This document shows, in pieces, positions 24,742 through 34,245 of a DNA stretch of 64,000 bases; position 1 is the first letter of the stretch, and each line of letters begins with the position of its first letter. The position numbers were made by a program, and so were the translations under genes. This DNA is from Ophioceras dolichostomum (lineage: Eukaryota; Ascomycota; Sordariomycetes; Magnaporthales; Ophioceraceae), in NCBI GenBank assembly GCA_003049485.1, contig PYST01000126.1:36708-100707 (forward strand), given 5' to 3'. A model generated the notes under the pieces. It made no database searches, was not told where the DNA came from, and saw nothing but the letters and a program-made list of their open reading frames with translations.

Positions 24742-26454
24742 ATGAAGTCGACATCTTTGATCATAGCTTTGGGGGCCTCCTTGACTGGGCTATCCGTTGC
24801 TGTCCCATATCAGTACGTTGAAGATCCTATCTCTTCTTCTCAGCTGATTCTCGCTCCTCCTCGTTCCTCCTCGTTCCTCCTCTCACCATGTCCATCTCGG
24901 ATGAGGACGCAAGAAGGAGGCAATGGCAAGCCGCCGATGATCGGGGCCGCCCACTGAGAATCAGGTATGCTCCCAGACTTTGGCATTTTGCGCTAACAAG
25001 AAGCACTATGCAGACCAGCAGCAATAGCCCCCATAGTTGAGCCTCGCAAGCCCAATTACGGGTACGGGGGAGGGGGCCAACAACAACCCGCGACGTCGGA
25101 ATCCCTAGTGCCTCAACATCCCCTCGAGCCGATGCCGACAAAACCAGGGCACCCTCAAAACAACAATAACGGCTACGGCTATAACCACAACAATCCTAAC
25201 CAAGCGGGCGGCTATCAGCCGATTCCCAACCAGCAGACATCCACGACCAGCAGCAGTAGCACCTCACAACCACCTAACAATGGCTACCACGCATCACCAC
25301 AGACAACGCCCAAGCAGCAACAGCAGCCCGGCTACCACGCCGGCAACCCCAAAACCTTCACTTCTTCTACCAGCACTCCCCGGCCAAACGTCAAAACCAT
25401 GAGCCCGAACCCAGCTGCCGTGGACGACGGCAACGCAGAGACCGTCTGGGTGACGCAGGTCGAGACCGTCGACGCCCCCGGCGCTGGCGCTGTCACCAGC
25501 ATGTACACGAGCACGACGTTCATCGTCGATACCGACGGCAGGACCACCACGCTCCTCACCACAGTGGTGACGACGACCGCCACCGTTCCGGGTAAGCAAG
25601 TGCCCGTGCATAATGGCGGGAATGGAAACGGGAATGGAGGAGGCGGATATTCGATGCCGCCTGGACAGGGACAGGGACAGGGACAACAACCAAAGACGAC
25701 GACGACGCAACCTGTACAACAAGGAGGAGGAGGAGGAGGATATCACCAGAGTCCTGCCCAGCAGAAGGGACAGCCGACTACGCAACCTGTCGGGGTGGGA
25801 CAGGGACAAGGACAAGGCCAAGGAGGTGGAGGAGGAAAGCCGGGCCAGTCGACTACAACGCAACCGGGCGGCAACGGCGGCAACGGAGGCAACGGAGGAG
25901 GATACAACCAGCACCCCGTCTCGCAAATCCCAGGTCAGCCTCCAACAACACCAACCTCCCAGCCCACCACAACGTCCTCCTCCTCCTCCTCCTCTCCATC
26001 TTCTTTCTCCTCTTCATCTTCCACCCCTCCCTCCCTCCCCCCCTCACCAACAACCTCGCCACCCGTCCACATCGGCGACATCCCCAAAACAGGCAACGGC
26101 ATCACCGCGCCCCTCCTCCCCGCCACCACAGACGGCTACGGCACCGGTGGCGGCACCGGTGGGAATGGTGGTGGTGGTGGCGGTGGCGACGACGTCGTCA
26201 CGCTCGGCCCAGTGGGCGGTGGCGACGGCAGCGGTTCCAGTTCAGCGTGCATCTTCTGTGCGGGCAACGCCACGGCGGGCGCGAACGGGACGGGAGGAGT
26301 CGGAGGTGGTGGTGGTGGCAACGCTGCGCAGCCGAGGCCGTCGACGACGCTTTCGCCTGGGCCCAAGTCGGGGGCGTTGCCGATGGTGGGTGGTGGGATG
26401 GGTGTCGTGGCGCTTGTGGCGGCGCTGGGGGTCGGGGTTGGTGTTTTGCTGTAG
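24742..26454 (+). CDS. GPI-anchored Ser/Thr/Gly-rich cell-wall protein
   Basis: The start encodes a signal peptide (MKSTSLIIALGASLTGLSVA). The simplest model joins 24742-24812 and 25014-26454, giving 503 residues. A 51-base middle exon at 24914-24964, followed by a classical intron (GTATGC..CTAAC..CAG, 24965-25013), would keep the frame and give 520. The body is low complexity: Gln/Asn/Gly-rich (about 25-90), a Thr-rich core beginning ETVWVTQVETV (about 130-180), then Gly/Gln and Ser/Pro/Thr repeats. The C-terminus is a hydrophobic stretch of about 20 residues after small residues, as in a GPI signal. Such proteins are heavily O-glycosylated and sit in the wall or outer membrane leaflet. No enzymatic domain is visible, so a structural or adhesive role is likely. 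Repeats may make copy number variable. Confidence 0.8.
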
Positions 26455-27993
26455 TAGATTCGAGACTGCGGTCAGTGTTTCTGCACATCTTTCGGGGGGG
26501 ATACATTTACGGGGTGGAGGATGTCGTGGGGGTGCATGGACTTTTACTGCCGGAGGAGATGGAGAGTCTGTGGTGTCCTTGATGCGCTACAGTACTGCAC
26601 AAGAGAGGTCGTTGATGACCTCGTCGACTATGAGCAACGATACGTCGGCGGAAATTAGGGAGCGGAGGACAGTAAGACGTGGAGGGAGAGATCCTGGACG
26701 GGAAACACGTCTTTTTCCCCTCAGGTGAAGAAGGAGGCCAGCTCGTGCCTTTGTGTATTACTACTACTACGGCTTGGGAAAGGATTGTACTGTAGATACC
26801 CGGATGGAATCCTGGCTTTGTTGATCCTTTTGATTCTTTTGGTTTCCTTCTTGAATACAATTTTGATCCCTTATCTTTTGCAGCTCCATGGTAGCTAACC
26901 TATTGTGGTAGTACATAGTCCCCTGGTCTCTTGCTCTAGACCCTTATTCACCGAGTAACGATTGAGGGGGCTGGGGGTGATACTGTTGCTGCCTGGGCCA
27001 ACCAGGTGAGGCAGGCGGAGAAGGTGAGGGTCGCTGCCCTCGCCGGTTTGAATGTTTTGATTTAAGCAGAGCTTCGCCACGGTCGGACCAAATTCAAACT
27101 CGTTCACCTTCCACAAACTCACACGAGAAAAGTCATCCCCAACCACCACAACCATCTTCTGATCATCAACTCACAAATCTCTCTCGCGACTAAGCTTGCT
27201 TGTGTCTCTATTCCTTTGGTAAGTGCATACTCCTGTCTCTCGCGATGCGCGTCTCCCTCCTTCCACCTACAATGCCCACTCTCAACCTCTTCAGACACTC
27301 CCACCTTACTTCGCGATTTCAAACACGTCTGCTTCTTCCTCCGTCTATCTGACTCCAGAAAGGCAATAAAGAGGCAATATGCTTTGTTTCGGCCGCCTAC
27401 ACCCTTTCTCCGTCACGAACTCTCCAGCTCTCCTCCTGCTGCTGACTTCGACCTGACCCCAAGAGGAAGAGGGAGACGACCGCCTCCTCCACTGCTCGTA
27501 AGTCTTTCACTTCACAAACATGTTAATACGTCTTCTTCTCCGCCTGTGGCCCATCAATCTGCATCTCCAAGCAACAGAAGCTCCCGGCGTTCTCTACTGA
27601 CGACGCAGCGTCCACCTTAAGTCGCCCCAGAGCAGCCCCTGTCTCTTGAGAGCACCATAGAGGCCTCCATGGCATTGCCACTGCTAGGTAAGTCACGCGT
27701 GCAAGCCATTTTCCGTCTGATCTATTCTTCGGAGCTCGATATAGGGCTCGTGACCTGCTTTGCCCCCCTCCACAAAAACAAAATTCTTCACCAAATTCCC
27801 CCTTCCTCCTTTCCCAATGCCACTTCTTCTTTGTCAACGACACACAACCGCAAGAGCCACAAGATGCATCATTTCCATTTCACAATACTTCCTGCACCTT
27901 CATCATATTGTTTTCGGAGGCATACGTGCGCGATCCTTATTACGGGGCTCATCGTGGTTGGCCAGACTATCTCGAAAATCACAGTTGGCCTTT
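26455..27993. other. intergenic; possible remnant 5' UTR exons
   Basis: No protein-like frame. The plus strand from about 27180 contains several donor-like and acceptor-like sites (donor after 27217 at GGTAAGTGC, GTAAGT near 27497, GTAAGT near 27686), as expected of a multi-exon 5' leader, and leads into the Nam8-like relic. It may be the old 5' UTR of that gene. Confidence 0.4.
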
Positions 27994-28198
27994 ATCGACA
28001 CCTCCGGCACCAGGCCCAGCAGCAACAGCGACAACAGAAACACCACAAGCCAGCCACAAGCACCACACCTCCTAGGAAACTTCAGTTCTAGGCAATATAG
28101 GGACATTCCGAACCAACAATCAACCGTAAGTCGGTCCGGAGCCTACCCACTTTATGTGTCCTTTCAACTGACGTTCCCCGAGACGTACAACAGCAGAA

Positions 28199-28285
28199 CA
28201 TACATACACACACACATACACACACTCATACACACACACATACACACACACATACACACACATATATACACACACATACACGCAT
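28199..28285. repeat. CA/TACA microsatellite
   Basis: About 85 bp of CACACA interrupted by TA, within the block between the two Nam8-like fragments. A similar CA tract recurs at 29895-29977. Confidence 0.9.
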
Positions 28286-28288
28286 ATG

Positions 28289-28332
28289 CACCGGCGCCGT
28301 GGGTGGTAGGGAGGGGGCGTCGGGGGTTGTAG
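28289..28332. repeat. GC-rich repeat copy A
   Basis: Begins CACCGGCGCCGTGGGTGGT and continues G-rich. A near copy lies in the same orientation at 30173-30214, about 1.9 kb away. In both places a CA microsatellite lies upstream, immediately here and about 200 bp away at the second site. This suggests a duplicated or dispersed element rather than chance. Confidence 0.75.
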
Positions 28333-28473
28333 CAATGCTGTACAACTACAAAAAAAAAGATTTGGGAGGGGGGAGGGTTGTCAGAGTATTGTTGGTGGGG
28401 GGGTCCCTGGGTTCTCACTTGGGGTCGGCGTGGCCTCGTCCCAAGGGAAGACGGAGTCGACGCTGAGAAAGCC

Positions 28474-28769
28474 AACGTCCAGCGTAGTGCATCCCCCTCT
28501 CGGACGGCTTTCCAGTCGTCTTGGGATATCACGACGCTCTTCCATGAGCCTGAGGTCTTCTAGGCCTACCTCGAGCATGTCCCAGAGCACTCCTCGTTGA
28601 TGGAGGGCGTCGTGATATCCAGGGCCGACTGGAAAGCGGTCCTGGAGGGGGTGCACCATGCTGGGTGTTCGCTCTCAACCCGTTGGCTCGCTGGACGTCG
28701 ACCCGGAAAGACTTGGCTTTCGCCGGCCCAGGGGAGAACCTGGGCACCCTTAGCACTACGCTGGACGTT
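28474..28769. repeat. imperfect inverted repeat, about 300 bp overall
   Basis: The inner arms 28502-28545 and 28600-28642 are about 80-85% complementary and share GGATATCACGACG in opposite orientation. Further out, the 17-mer AACGTCCAGCGTAGTGC at 28474-28490 recurs exactly inverted at 28753-28769, and the CCCCCTC-type flanks of the inner arms also pair. The outer and inner matches have unequal spacing, so the structure looks like two inverted diverged copies with an insertion, not a clean palindrome. Confidence 0.75.
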
Positions 28770-29036
28770 ATTTGAGTCCACCTTTGGTGGAGTTCACCAA
28801 ACGCGGCTTGGAGCAGCAGGTACGAGCTACTTACCCACACCGCACTTCCCTGCTTCCTCTGCCAGTCCTATTTCTCTCTCATCAGCGCTCAGCATCATGC
28901 CCGCTTCTGTCTCGGCCGCCTTCGATTTCTGCTTTGAGAACTTTAACTGACATCCAGCTTCAACAGTGCGTGCTCCCCCCTCCATTATGGTGGAGTGGGG
29001 ATACGCCTGCTGCTCGGGCTCGCTAAGCCTATGGCG

Positions 29037-29078
29037 ACTCGGCGGACGACACGCCACTCGGCGTGTCGTCCGCCGAGT
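29037..29078. repeat. perfect 19-bp hairpin with 4-nt loop
   Basis: The arm 29037-29055 (ACTCGGCGGACGACACGCC) is followed by the loop ACTC and its exact reverse complement at 29060-29078. A perfect 19-bp stem is very unlikely by chance and GC content makes it stable. It ends 13 bp before the RRM-like fragment. Confidence 0.95.
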
Positions 29079-29894
29079 GACGATCTCACAAGCCCGCTGG
29101 ATGGACGAGAATTTTATCAAGAACATGTGGACATCGGTGACCAACGAGACCGTTAACGTCAAGGTCATTCGTGACGGCAACTCAACGTAAGATACCGGCC
29201 ATCTCTTCCTCTATTCCTTCACCCCTGCGCATCTTGTTCCGTCTTTGTGAGACGTCTACATGTTTTCCTTCCCCTGCCTGTAGTGATGGGAACTGTGCTG
29301 ATAGCATTAACTCAGAAGTGGGGGAAGGAGGGGACAAGAGGAGGCTAGCACGCTGTGCTCAGAGGGTACCAAGCTGGCCTTGGAGCATCAAAGGGATGAC
29401 TTCTTTCCCAGGGACTCAAGATGCCACCAGACACGCCGACATAGTAGTAGCTACTGATGCTGACTGTCGCAGCAGCGGCGGAGGTTGGTAGTTGGGAGAC
29501 ATCTTGAGTCTTCTCGACGGCGAGGGGGACAAGCTTGATGCCATGGACAACAAGATCATCAGAGACAAGGAGGCATCCTGACCAAATCCGAGGCTCGCAA
29601 GAAGAAGAGGTAAGCTGATCCTTTCGCTTTTCCTCTTTCACACTGCTCTATTAGGATATCGTGCTAACTTCACTGTCAACAGAGCCCGTGGCTGATACCG
29701 AGGGAGGCTACCGGAAGAGCCCGCCACTTCATCGACACGCCGCGCCGTGAGCACTCAAGTCCATCCCTCACTAGGCCCGCACAACACACACGGCACGAAC
29801 CCCACCTACCGCATTCGTCACGACGACCACCAAGCCAGCCAATCAGCCAAATTCGAATGACAGTCGTCGCCAAGCTGTCGCTTTCTATAGCAAT

Positions 29895-29977
29895 ACACCA
29901 CACACACACACACTCACACACACACACACTCACACACACACACACTCACACACACACACACTCACACACACACACAA
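29895..29977. repeat. CA microsatellite with regular CTCA interruptions
   Basis: Long CACACA runs broken by CTCA at roughly 16-20 bp spacing. Frames across it give His/Thr repeats and are not real proteins. Confidence 0.95.
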
Positions 29978-30172
29978 TATCCTATTTTCTGGCTTTCCGA
30001 GCAGACTCGACATCAAACCCGTCAGCTGGGACCGCATTACCATCAGCCAGAACAACCCCATCGATCTTCACCCACACTTTGCTTCCAGCAAGTTGCAGAT
30101 CTGTTCTACGGTGTAGGGTGAGTGACAACCTTCCAGCCTCGAACAGCTGCACCCTCGAGCAGCACAGCACAA

Positions 30173-30214
30173 CACCGGCGCCGTGGGTGGTTGAGTGGGG
30201 GCGCCGGGAGTTGG
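30173..30214. repeat. GC-rich repeat copy B
   Basis: Second copy of the element at 28289-28332. The first 19 bases (CACCGGCGCCGTGGGTGGT) are identical; the rest differs at several positions but keeps the GGGGGCG..CGGG..GTTG pattern. Confidence 0.75.
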
Positions 30215-30774
30215 GAAGGGGGGTGGGGTTGGAGGCTGACACAGAGGGAAAGACAGAGGAGAGGAGGGAGGGCTAAAGCAACGCGGATAAGGATTGCCGG
30301 GCCCTCCTCCTTGTGTCTTTCCCCTGTGTCATCGGGGGCCGTGGGCAGACAGCGGCTTTGGGGAGGCCCTCTGTGCGCTACGCTCAAGCCAAATGTCTGT
30401 CCTCGGTCTCCGTCTGCTTTCCAGGTAAGCAAGCGCAATCTTTTTTCCCTTCTTCTTTGTTCATATATCTACTACTTCCCTGCTGGCTTCGATCTGCGGT
30501 AACGGCGACGACTTGAATCTGATGACGACGATGCTGACTGTTGCTACAGAGCGGTGGATCCAGCCGCGGCGGACCCGGCGGAGAGGAGGGTGGTGGTCGA
30601 GGAGGGGGAACGAGAGAGAGGAACGAGAAACTACCTAGGCGCCTCAGGGGGTTCTATGAATCAATCTCAAGACGATCAGGAAATGCCAACCGATCGGGGA
30701 ATTAAAAATAGAACGTCTTGGAAAAGGAAAGTGATCTCAAAAGCACTGTAGGAAGGTACTAAAACGTTATTTCC

Positions 30775-32185
30775 TTTCCCAAATGTCCAGAATTTGAGTG
30801 GGCGATCTCCTGGAGTGGGCAGGGGCGGCTAGGTATCTTCCTTGATAGATCATCATCGCTTAGAGCACACAATGTCAGACTATCGTACTCTCCACTATCA
30901 GAACAATCTTTTGGCTAAGACGCCGGGGAAACAGCTGTAGTGTGAGCATGCGCGTAACATGGCTGTTATTGATATGGAGCAACTGGTGGATGAGAGTGAC
31001 AGCCTGTGTTGCCCACCCACCAATAAATGTAATGCAAGCCATCCAACTGGCTGGGTGTGTTCTCATTGCAAAAAGACATATGATAGACATGCTGCGATCC
31101 TAGCTAACAGACCATAGGCCCGGAATAATCTAGGGCCAAGATACAGTCCCATTCTTCCGAAGTGACATTCGAGTGCCTGCAGACCGTCCCATGTGCTAGC
31201 GTGAGCAGGCAGCGAAGGTGGGCAACTACTGTTATGGGCCGAATGTTTGAATATCTTCAATGTCTACGCAGCCTTGTAAAGTAAAATAGACCTTCAGCAT
31301 GCTGTGTCACGGCAGTCCAGCAGGAAAGTTCGACCTGACGTTGGGCAGGTGCTCCGCCAGTGCGCAGGTGGACCGGTCTCCCACCGCTGAATGGCGCAGG
31401 CAGAACGGTCAGCCTATTGTAAACGGGCTGGCCCTACCGTTTTGGGGGCAAAACGGTCAATTCGACTGGGCGAATTTAGCAAAAGCGGACCCAAATCGTC
31501 CCCGAATCTGCCATCGGTCCGCAAATGGGACCGGCCTGCAGGCCTCGACGTCACCAATGGGCTCTATAAAGTTTACCAAGGAGCCACCATACCCCGCTGC
31601 CGTTGGGCCATAGCCCTACCCAACCGTCTGGTTTTCCGGCCAGGCTATTATTAAAAGCTGCCATAGGTCAAAATATGTCCTTACATTTTTGGTCGATGGA
31701 TCGACCAGGGCTGCCGCTAGTCCGCCAAAGGGGAATTTTGGGGCCGCTGTTAGCATCCAAACGAACGCAGGTCGTTTCGGTATCGATAAATAAAAGTGCC
31801 AATGGCCTGGCTCAAAAGCGGCAGAGTGATATCTTGTTGATTGATATTTGCAGGAGGACCGAGCCTGGGCCATTGGGGGCCGGGGTGCTCGTCTCTACAA
31901 CTACGGTATGATGCCTAAGACTACTACTAGGTACGCAGGTACGCAACGCAAAAGCAGGGCAAGCCTCTCACAAGGTCGTCTGTTCAAAGAAGAGGCCCAA
32001 TAAAAGCATCGCAGCAAGGAAAGGAACCGCATGATGCCTCTTCCATAGACGCCATAACAGACAGTCCCATGCCAGCCATCGGGTTAAATATCCCGAGAGA
32101 GCCAAACGCAGAGATGATGAGAGAAAGAGGGAGCTGAGAAGAGTATGTAGGTGGGTAGGTGTAGGAGAACGAAGACCACACAGGT
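30775..32185. other. intergenic, no gene recognised
   Basis: No frame here looks like a conserved protein. The right end is the 3' flank of the acyl-CoA ligase gene. A 104-residue frame at 31299-31613 has no recognisable motif. Confidence 0.55.
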
Positions 32186-34245
32186 CTACGCCAACTTCGA
32201 GCTCGGCGCCGCTTTGTCGCCCACCTCGGCCTGAGCCCGCTCGCGGAGGATCTTGCGGAGGATCTTGCCGGACTGTGTTTCCCCATGTTGCTCCTTGGTC
32301 AGCTTTTGGATGTACCGCACTGTGATTTGGAAGGGTACGGGGAAGGAAGAACAACCGACTGGGACGAAGCGTGAATGTAGACCCAGCGAGGCCGGATATC
32401 GAAGATAGTGGGGCGGCGGGCGGGGCGGGGCAGCCAGAGAGGAAAAGGAAACAAAACAAAACATACCGGATTCTTTGGAATGGCATCCACATAAACCACA
32501 CCCCCCCTCAACCACTTGAACCTCGCCACCTTCCCCTCGAACCACCGCGCGATCTCCCTCGGCTCCACCAGCTGCTGCTTCTTCTTCTCGCCCGGAAGGT
32601 CAGCGGCGGCGGCGGCGGCGGCGGCGGCTGCTGCGACCACGTACGCGCGCGGCAGCTCCTCGCCCTTGATGCTGACGCCCACGACGGCGGCGTCCGCCAC
32701 GGCCGGGTGGTTGAGCAGCACGGACTCGAGCTCGGCGGGTGCGACCTGGTTGCCCTTGACCTTGATGAGCTCCTTGAGGCGGTCGACGATGTGGAAGACC
32801 CCGCCCGGTTTGTAGCTTTCCACGTACGCGACGTCGCCGGTGCGCAGCCAGCGGCGGCCGTCCGTAGGGTCGATCCAGACGGCGGCTTGGGTGGCGGCGT
32901 GGTTGCGCCAGTAGCCTTTCATCATTGTGGGACCTGTGACCCAGAGCTCGCCGGGGGTGTTGGCCTTTGTGATGAAGTTGGGGGTGGTAGTAGTAGTAGC
33001 AGAAGAAGACGAGGAGTCGTCGTTGGTGGATGTAGTGGTAGCGACGAGTCGCGCGGCGCAGTTGGGCATCAGCTCGCCGACGGCGGTGCTCCGGCTGGCG
33101 GGCAGGGAAGGGTCCCAGCTCAGACACGTGCAGGTCACCTCGGTCATGCCCCATCCCTGGCGGATGTACACGTCGCCCTTCTTGTCGCCCCACAGCTTCG
33201 TCTCGCACTCCTCGGCGGCCTCGCGTCCGAGAGGCGCGGCGCCGCACCCAATGACCTCGACGGACGACAGGTCGAACTGCTTGACGATCGGGTGCTTCGC
33301 CAGCGCGACCACGACGGGCGGCACGAGGGTCAGCATGGTGACGCGGTAGGTCTGGACGTGCCGCAGCATCTTGACGAAGTCGAAGTGCGGCATCACGTAG
33401 ACGGGCGTCTGCATGCGAGGGTAGTTGGCGATGAAGTAGGTCTGCGCCATGGCGTGGTACATGGGCAGGAAGCACAGCCCCCTCGCGCGGGCGTACTTGC
33501 TGTTCCCATGCTCGTCCTCGTCGGGCGCGAGGTTCGCGGTGAAGACCACCCCCTCGCCGTTGGCGACGTAAGCGCCGTGAGAGATCTCGACGCCCTTGGG
33601 CACGCCCGTCGTGCCGGAGCTGTAGTTGAGGCAGCAGGTCGTCGCGAACGGGTCGGGCGGCTCGGCCCAGTCCCAGTCCTCGGCCGCCGCGTCGTCGGCG
33701 GTGTGCAGCAGCTCCGTCCAGTGGCGTGCTCCCTTTTTCCTTCCCTTGGCGCCGGGGACTGGCGAGGCTTTCTTGGCGTCGACGTCCGGGTCGAGGATGA
33801 AGACGCTCGACTTTGGCAATCCGGCCTCATCTGCGGCTTCTAGGGCGGTGTCGAGGCTGTTGTTCCCCTCGTCGTCGGCGGCGAGCATGAACCTGGCGCC
33901 GCTGTCCCGCAGCTGGTAGGCCAGCTCGCGCACGACGAAGCCCGGGTTCGCGCCGGTGAAGATGCCGCCCGCCATCAGGACGCCGCAGAACACGGCGGGA
34001 AACCAGATGCTGTTGCCCGAGAAGATGAGCACGCGGTCCCCCCGCCTGAGGCCGGCGGCCTGGAGGCCCATGGCGATGCGCTTCGAGAGGAGCCTGTACT
34101 CGCGCAGGGTGAGGAAGTGCTTTTCGGGCTCGTCGGCGTGCAGGAAGACCTTGGTGTCCGGGAGGGGTCCCCGGGACGAGCCGAAGATCCACTGCTGCAG
34201 GGAGCAGCGTGGGAGCGGGTTGTTCCAGCGAGATTGGATCGTCAT
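32186..34245 (-). CDS. 4-coumarate-CoA ligase-like acyl-CoA synthetase
   Basis: Two exons, 32467-34245 and 32186-32272, joined over a 194-bp intron (GTATGT..CAG), give 621 residues. This is an AMP-forming acyl- or aryl-CoA ligase of the ANL superfamily: ATP activates a carboxylic acid to the adenylate, which is then passed to CoA. Visible motifs: the ATP loop YSSGTTGVPKG (about 208-218), GWGMTEV (about 361-368), GELWVTGP (about 430), RTGDVAY (about 466), DRLKELIKVKGNQVAP, and SGKILRK at 594-600, with catalytic Lys596 in the tiny second exon. Two low-complexity insertions are unusual: a Ser/Thr block near residues 395-420 and a run of about 12 alanines (GCC/GCG codons, near 32597-32636). The end reads SSKLA, one residue past a perfect SKL peroxisome signal. 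The substrate cannot be told: a fatty, aromatic or secondary-metabolite acid is possible. Confidence 0.93.

Larger units (their letters stand above)
27994..29186 (+). pseudogene. relic of a Nam8/NGR1-like RRM gene (N-terminal part)
   Basis: Two fragments read as parts of one RNA-binding protein of the Nam8/NGR1 family (pre-mRNA splicing or mRNA stability in yeasts). Fragment one, 27994-28128, encodes DTSGTRPSSNSDNRN... and ends YRDIPNQQST directly before a GTAAGT donor; where a start ATG is expected, 27994 has ATC. Fragment two, 29092-29186, encodes WMDENFIKNMWTSVTNE and VNVKVIRDGNS, matching the first RRM of the family, then a GTAAGA. The residues normally before it (an LWMGELEP-like strand) are missing; a perfect hairpin sits there instead. 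The 960 bp between holds microsatellites and inverted repeats. No continuation of the RRM (NAGYCFVEF-like) was found. Family assignment rests on remembered motif similarity; the missing start, missing RNP strand and missing rest argue for a pseudogene. Confidence 0.5.
29493..30720 (+). other. exon-like debris, family not recognised
   Basis: Several pieces look like decayed coding exons but do not join. Near 29500-29590 one frame reads DKLDAMDNKIIRDK and, after a one-base shift, GILTKSEARKKK up to a GTAAGC donor. At 30006-30113 a piece beginning RLDIKPVSWDRITISQNN follows an acceptor-like CAG and runs into an in-frame TAG just before a GTGAGT. Near 30548-30700 a Gly/Arg-rich RGG-like tail follows CTACAG. 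I could not name the family. Frame shifts and stops suggest one or more pseudogenes, but an expressed gene with a different structure is possible. Confidence 0.35.

Noticed and set aside
29857..30276. Frame giving long Thr/His repeats
   Set aside because: It only translates the CA microsatellite.
31299..31613. Plus-strand frame of 104 codons
   Set aside because: No conserved motif and a competing frame of similar quality over the same bases.
32371..33843. Plus-strand frame of 490 codons antisense to the acyl-CoA ligase
   Set aside because: It is the GC-rich shadow of the ligase gene; composition (Arg, Gly, His, Val) is typical of antisense frames.
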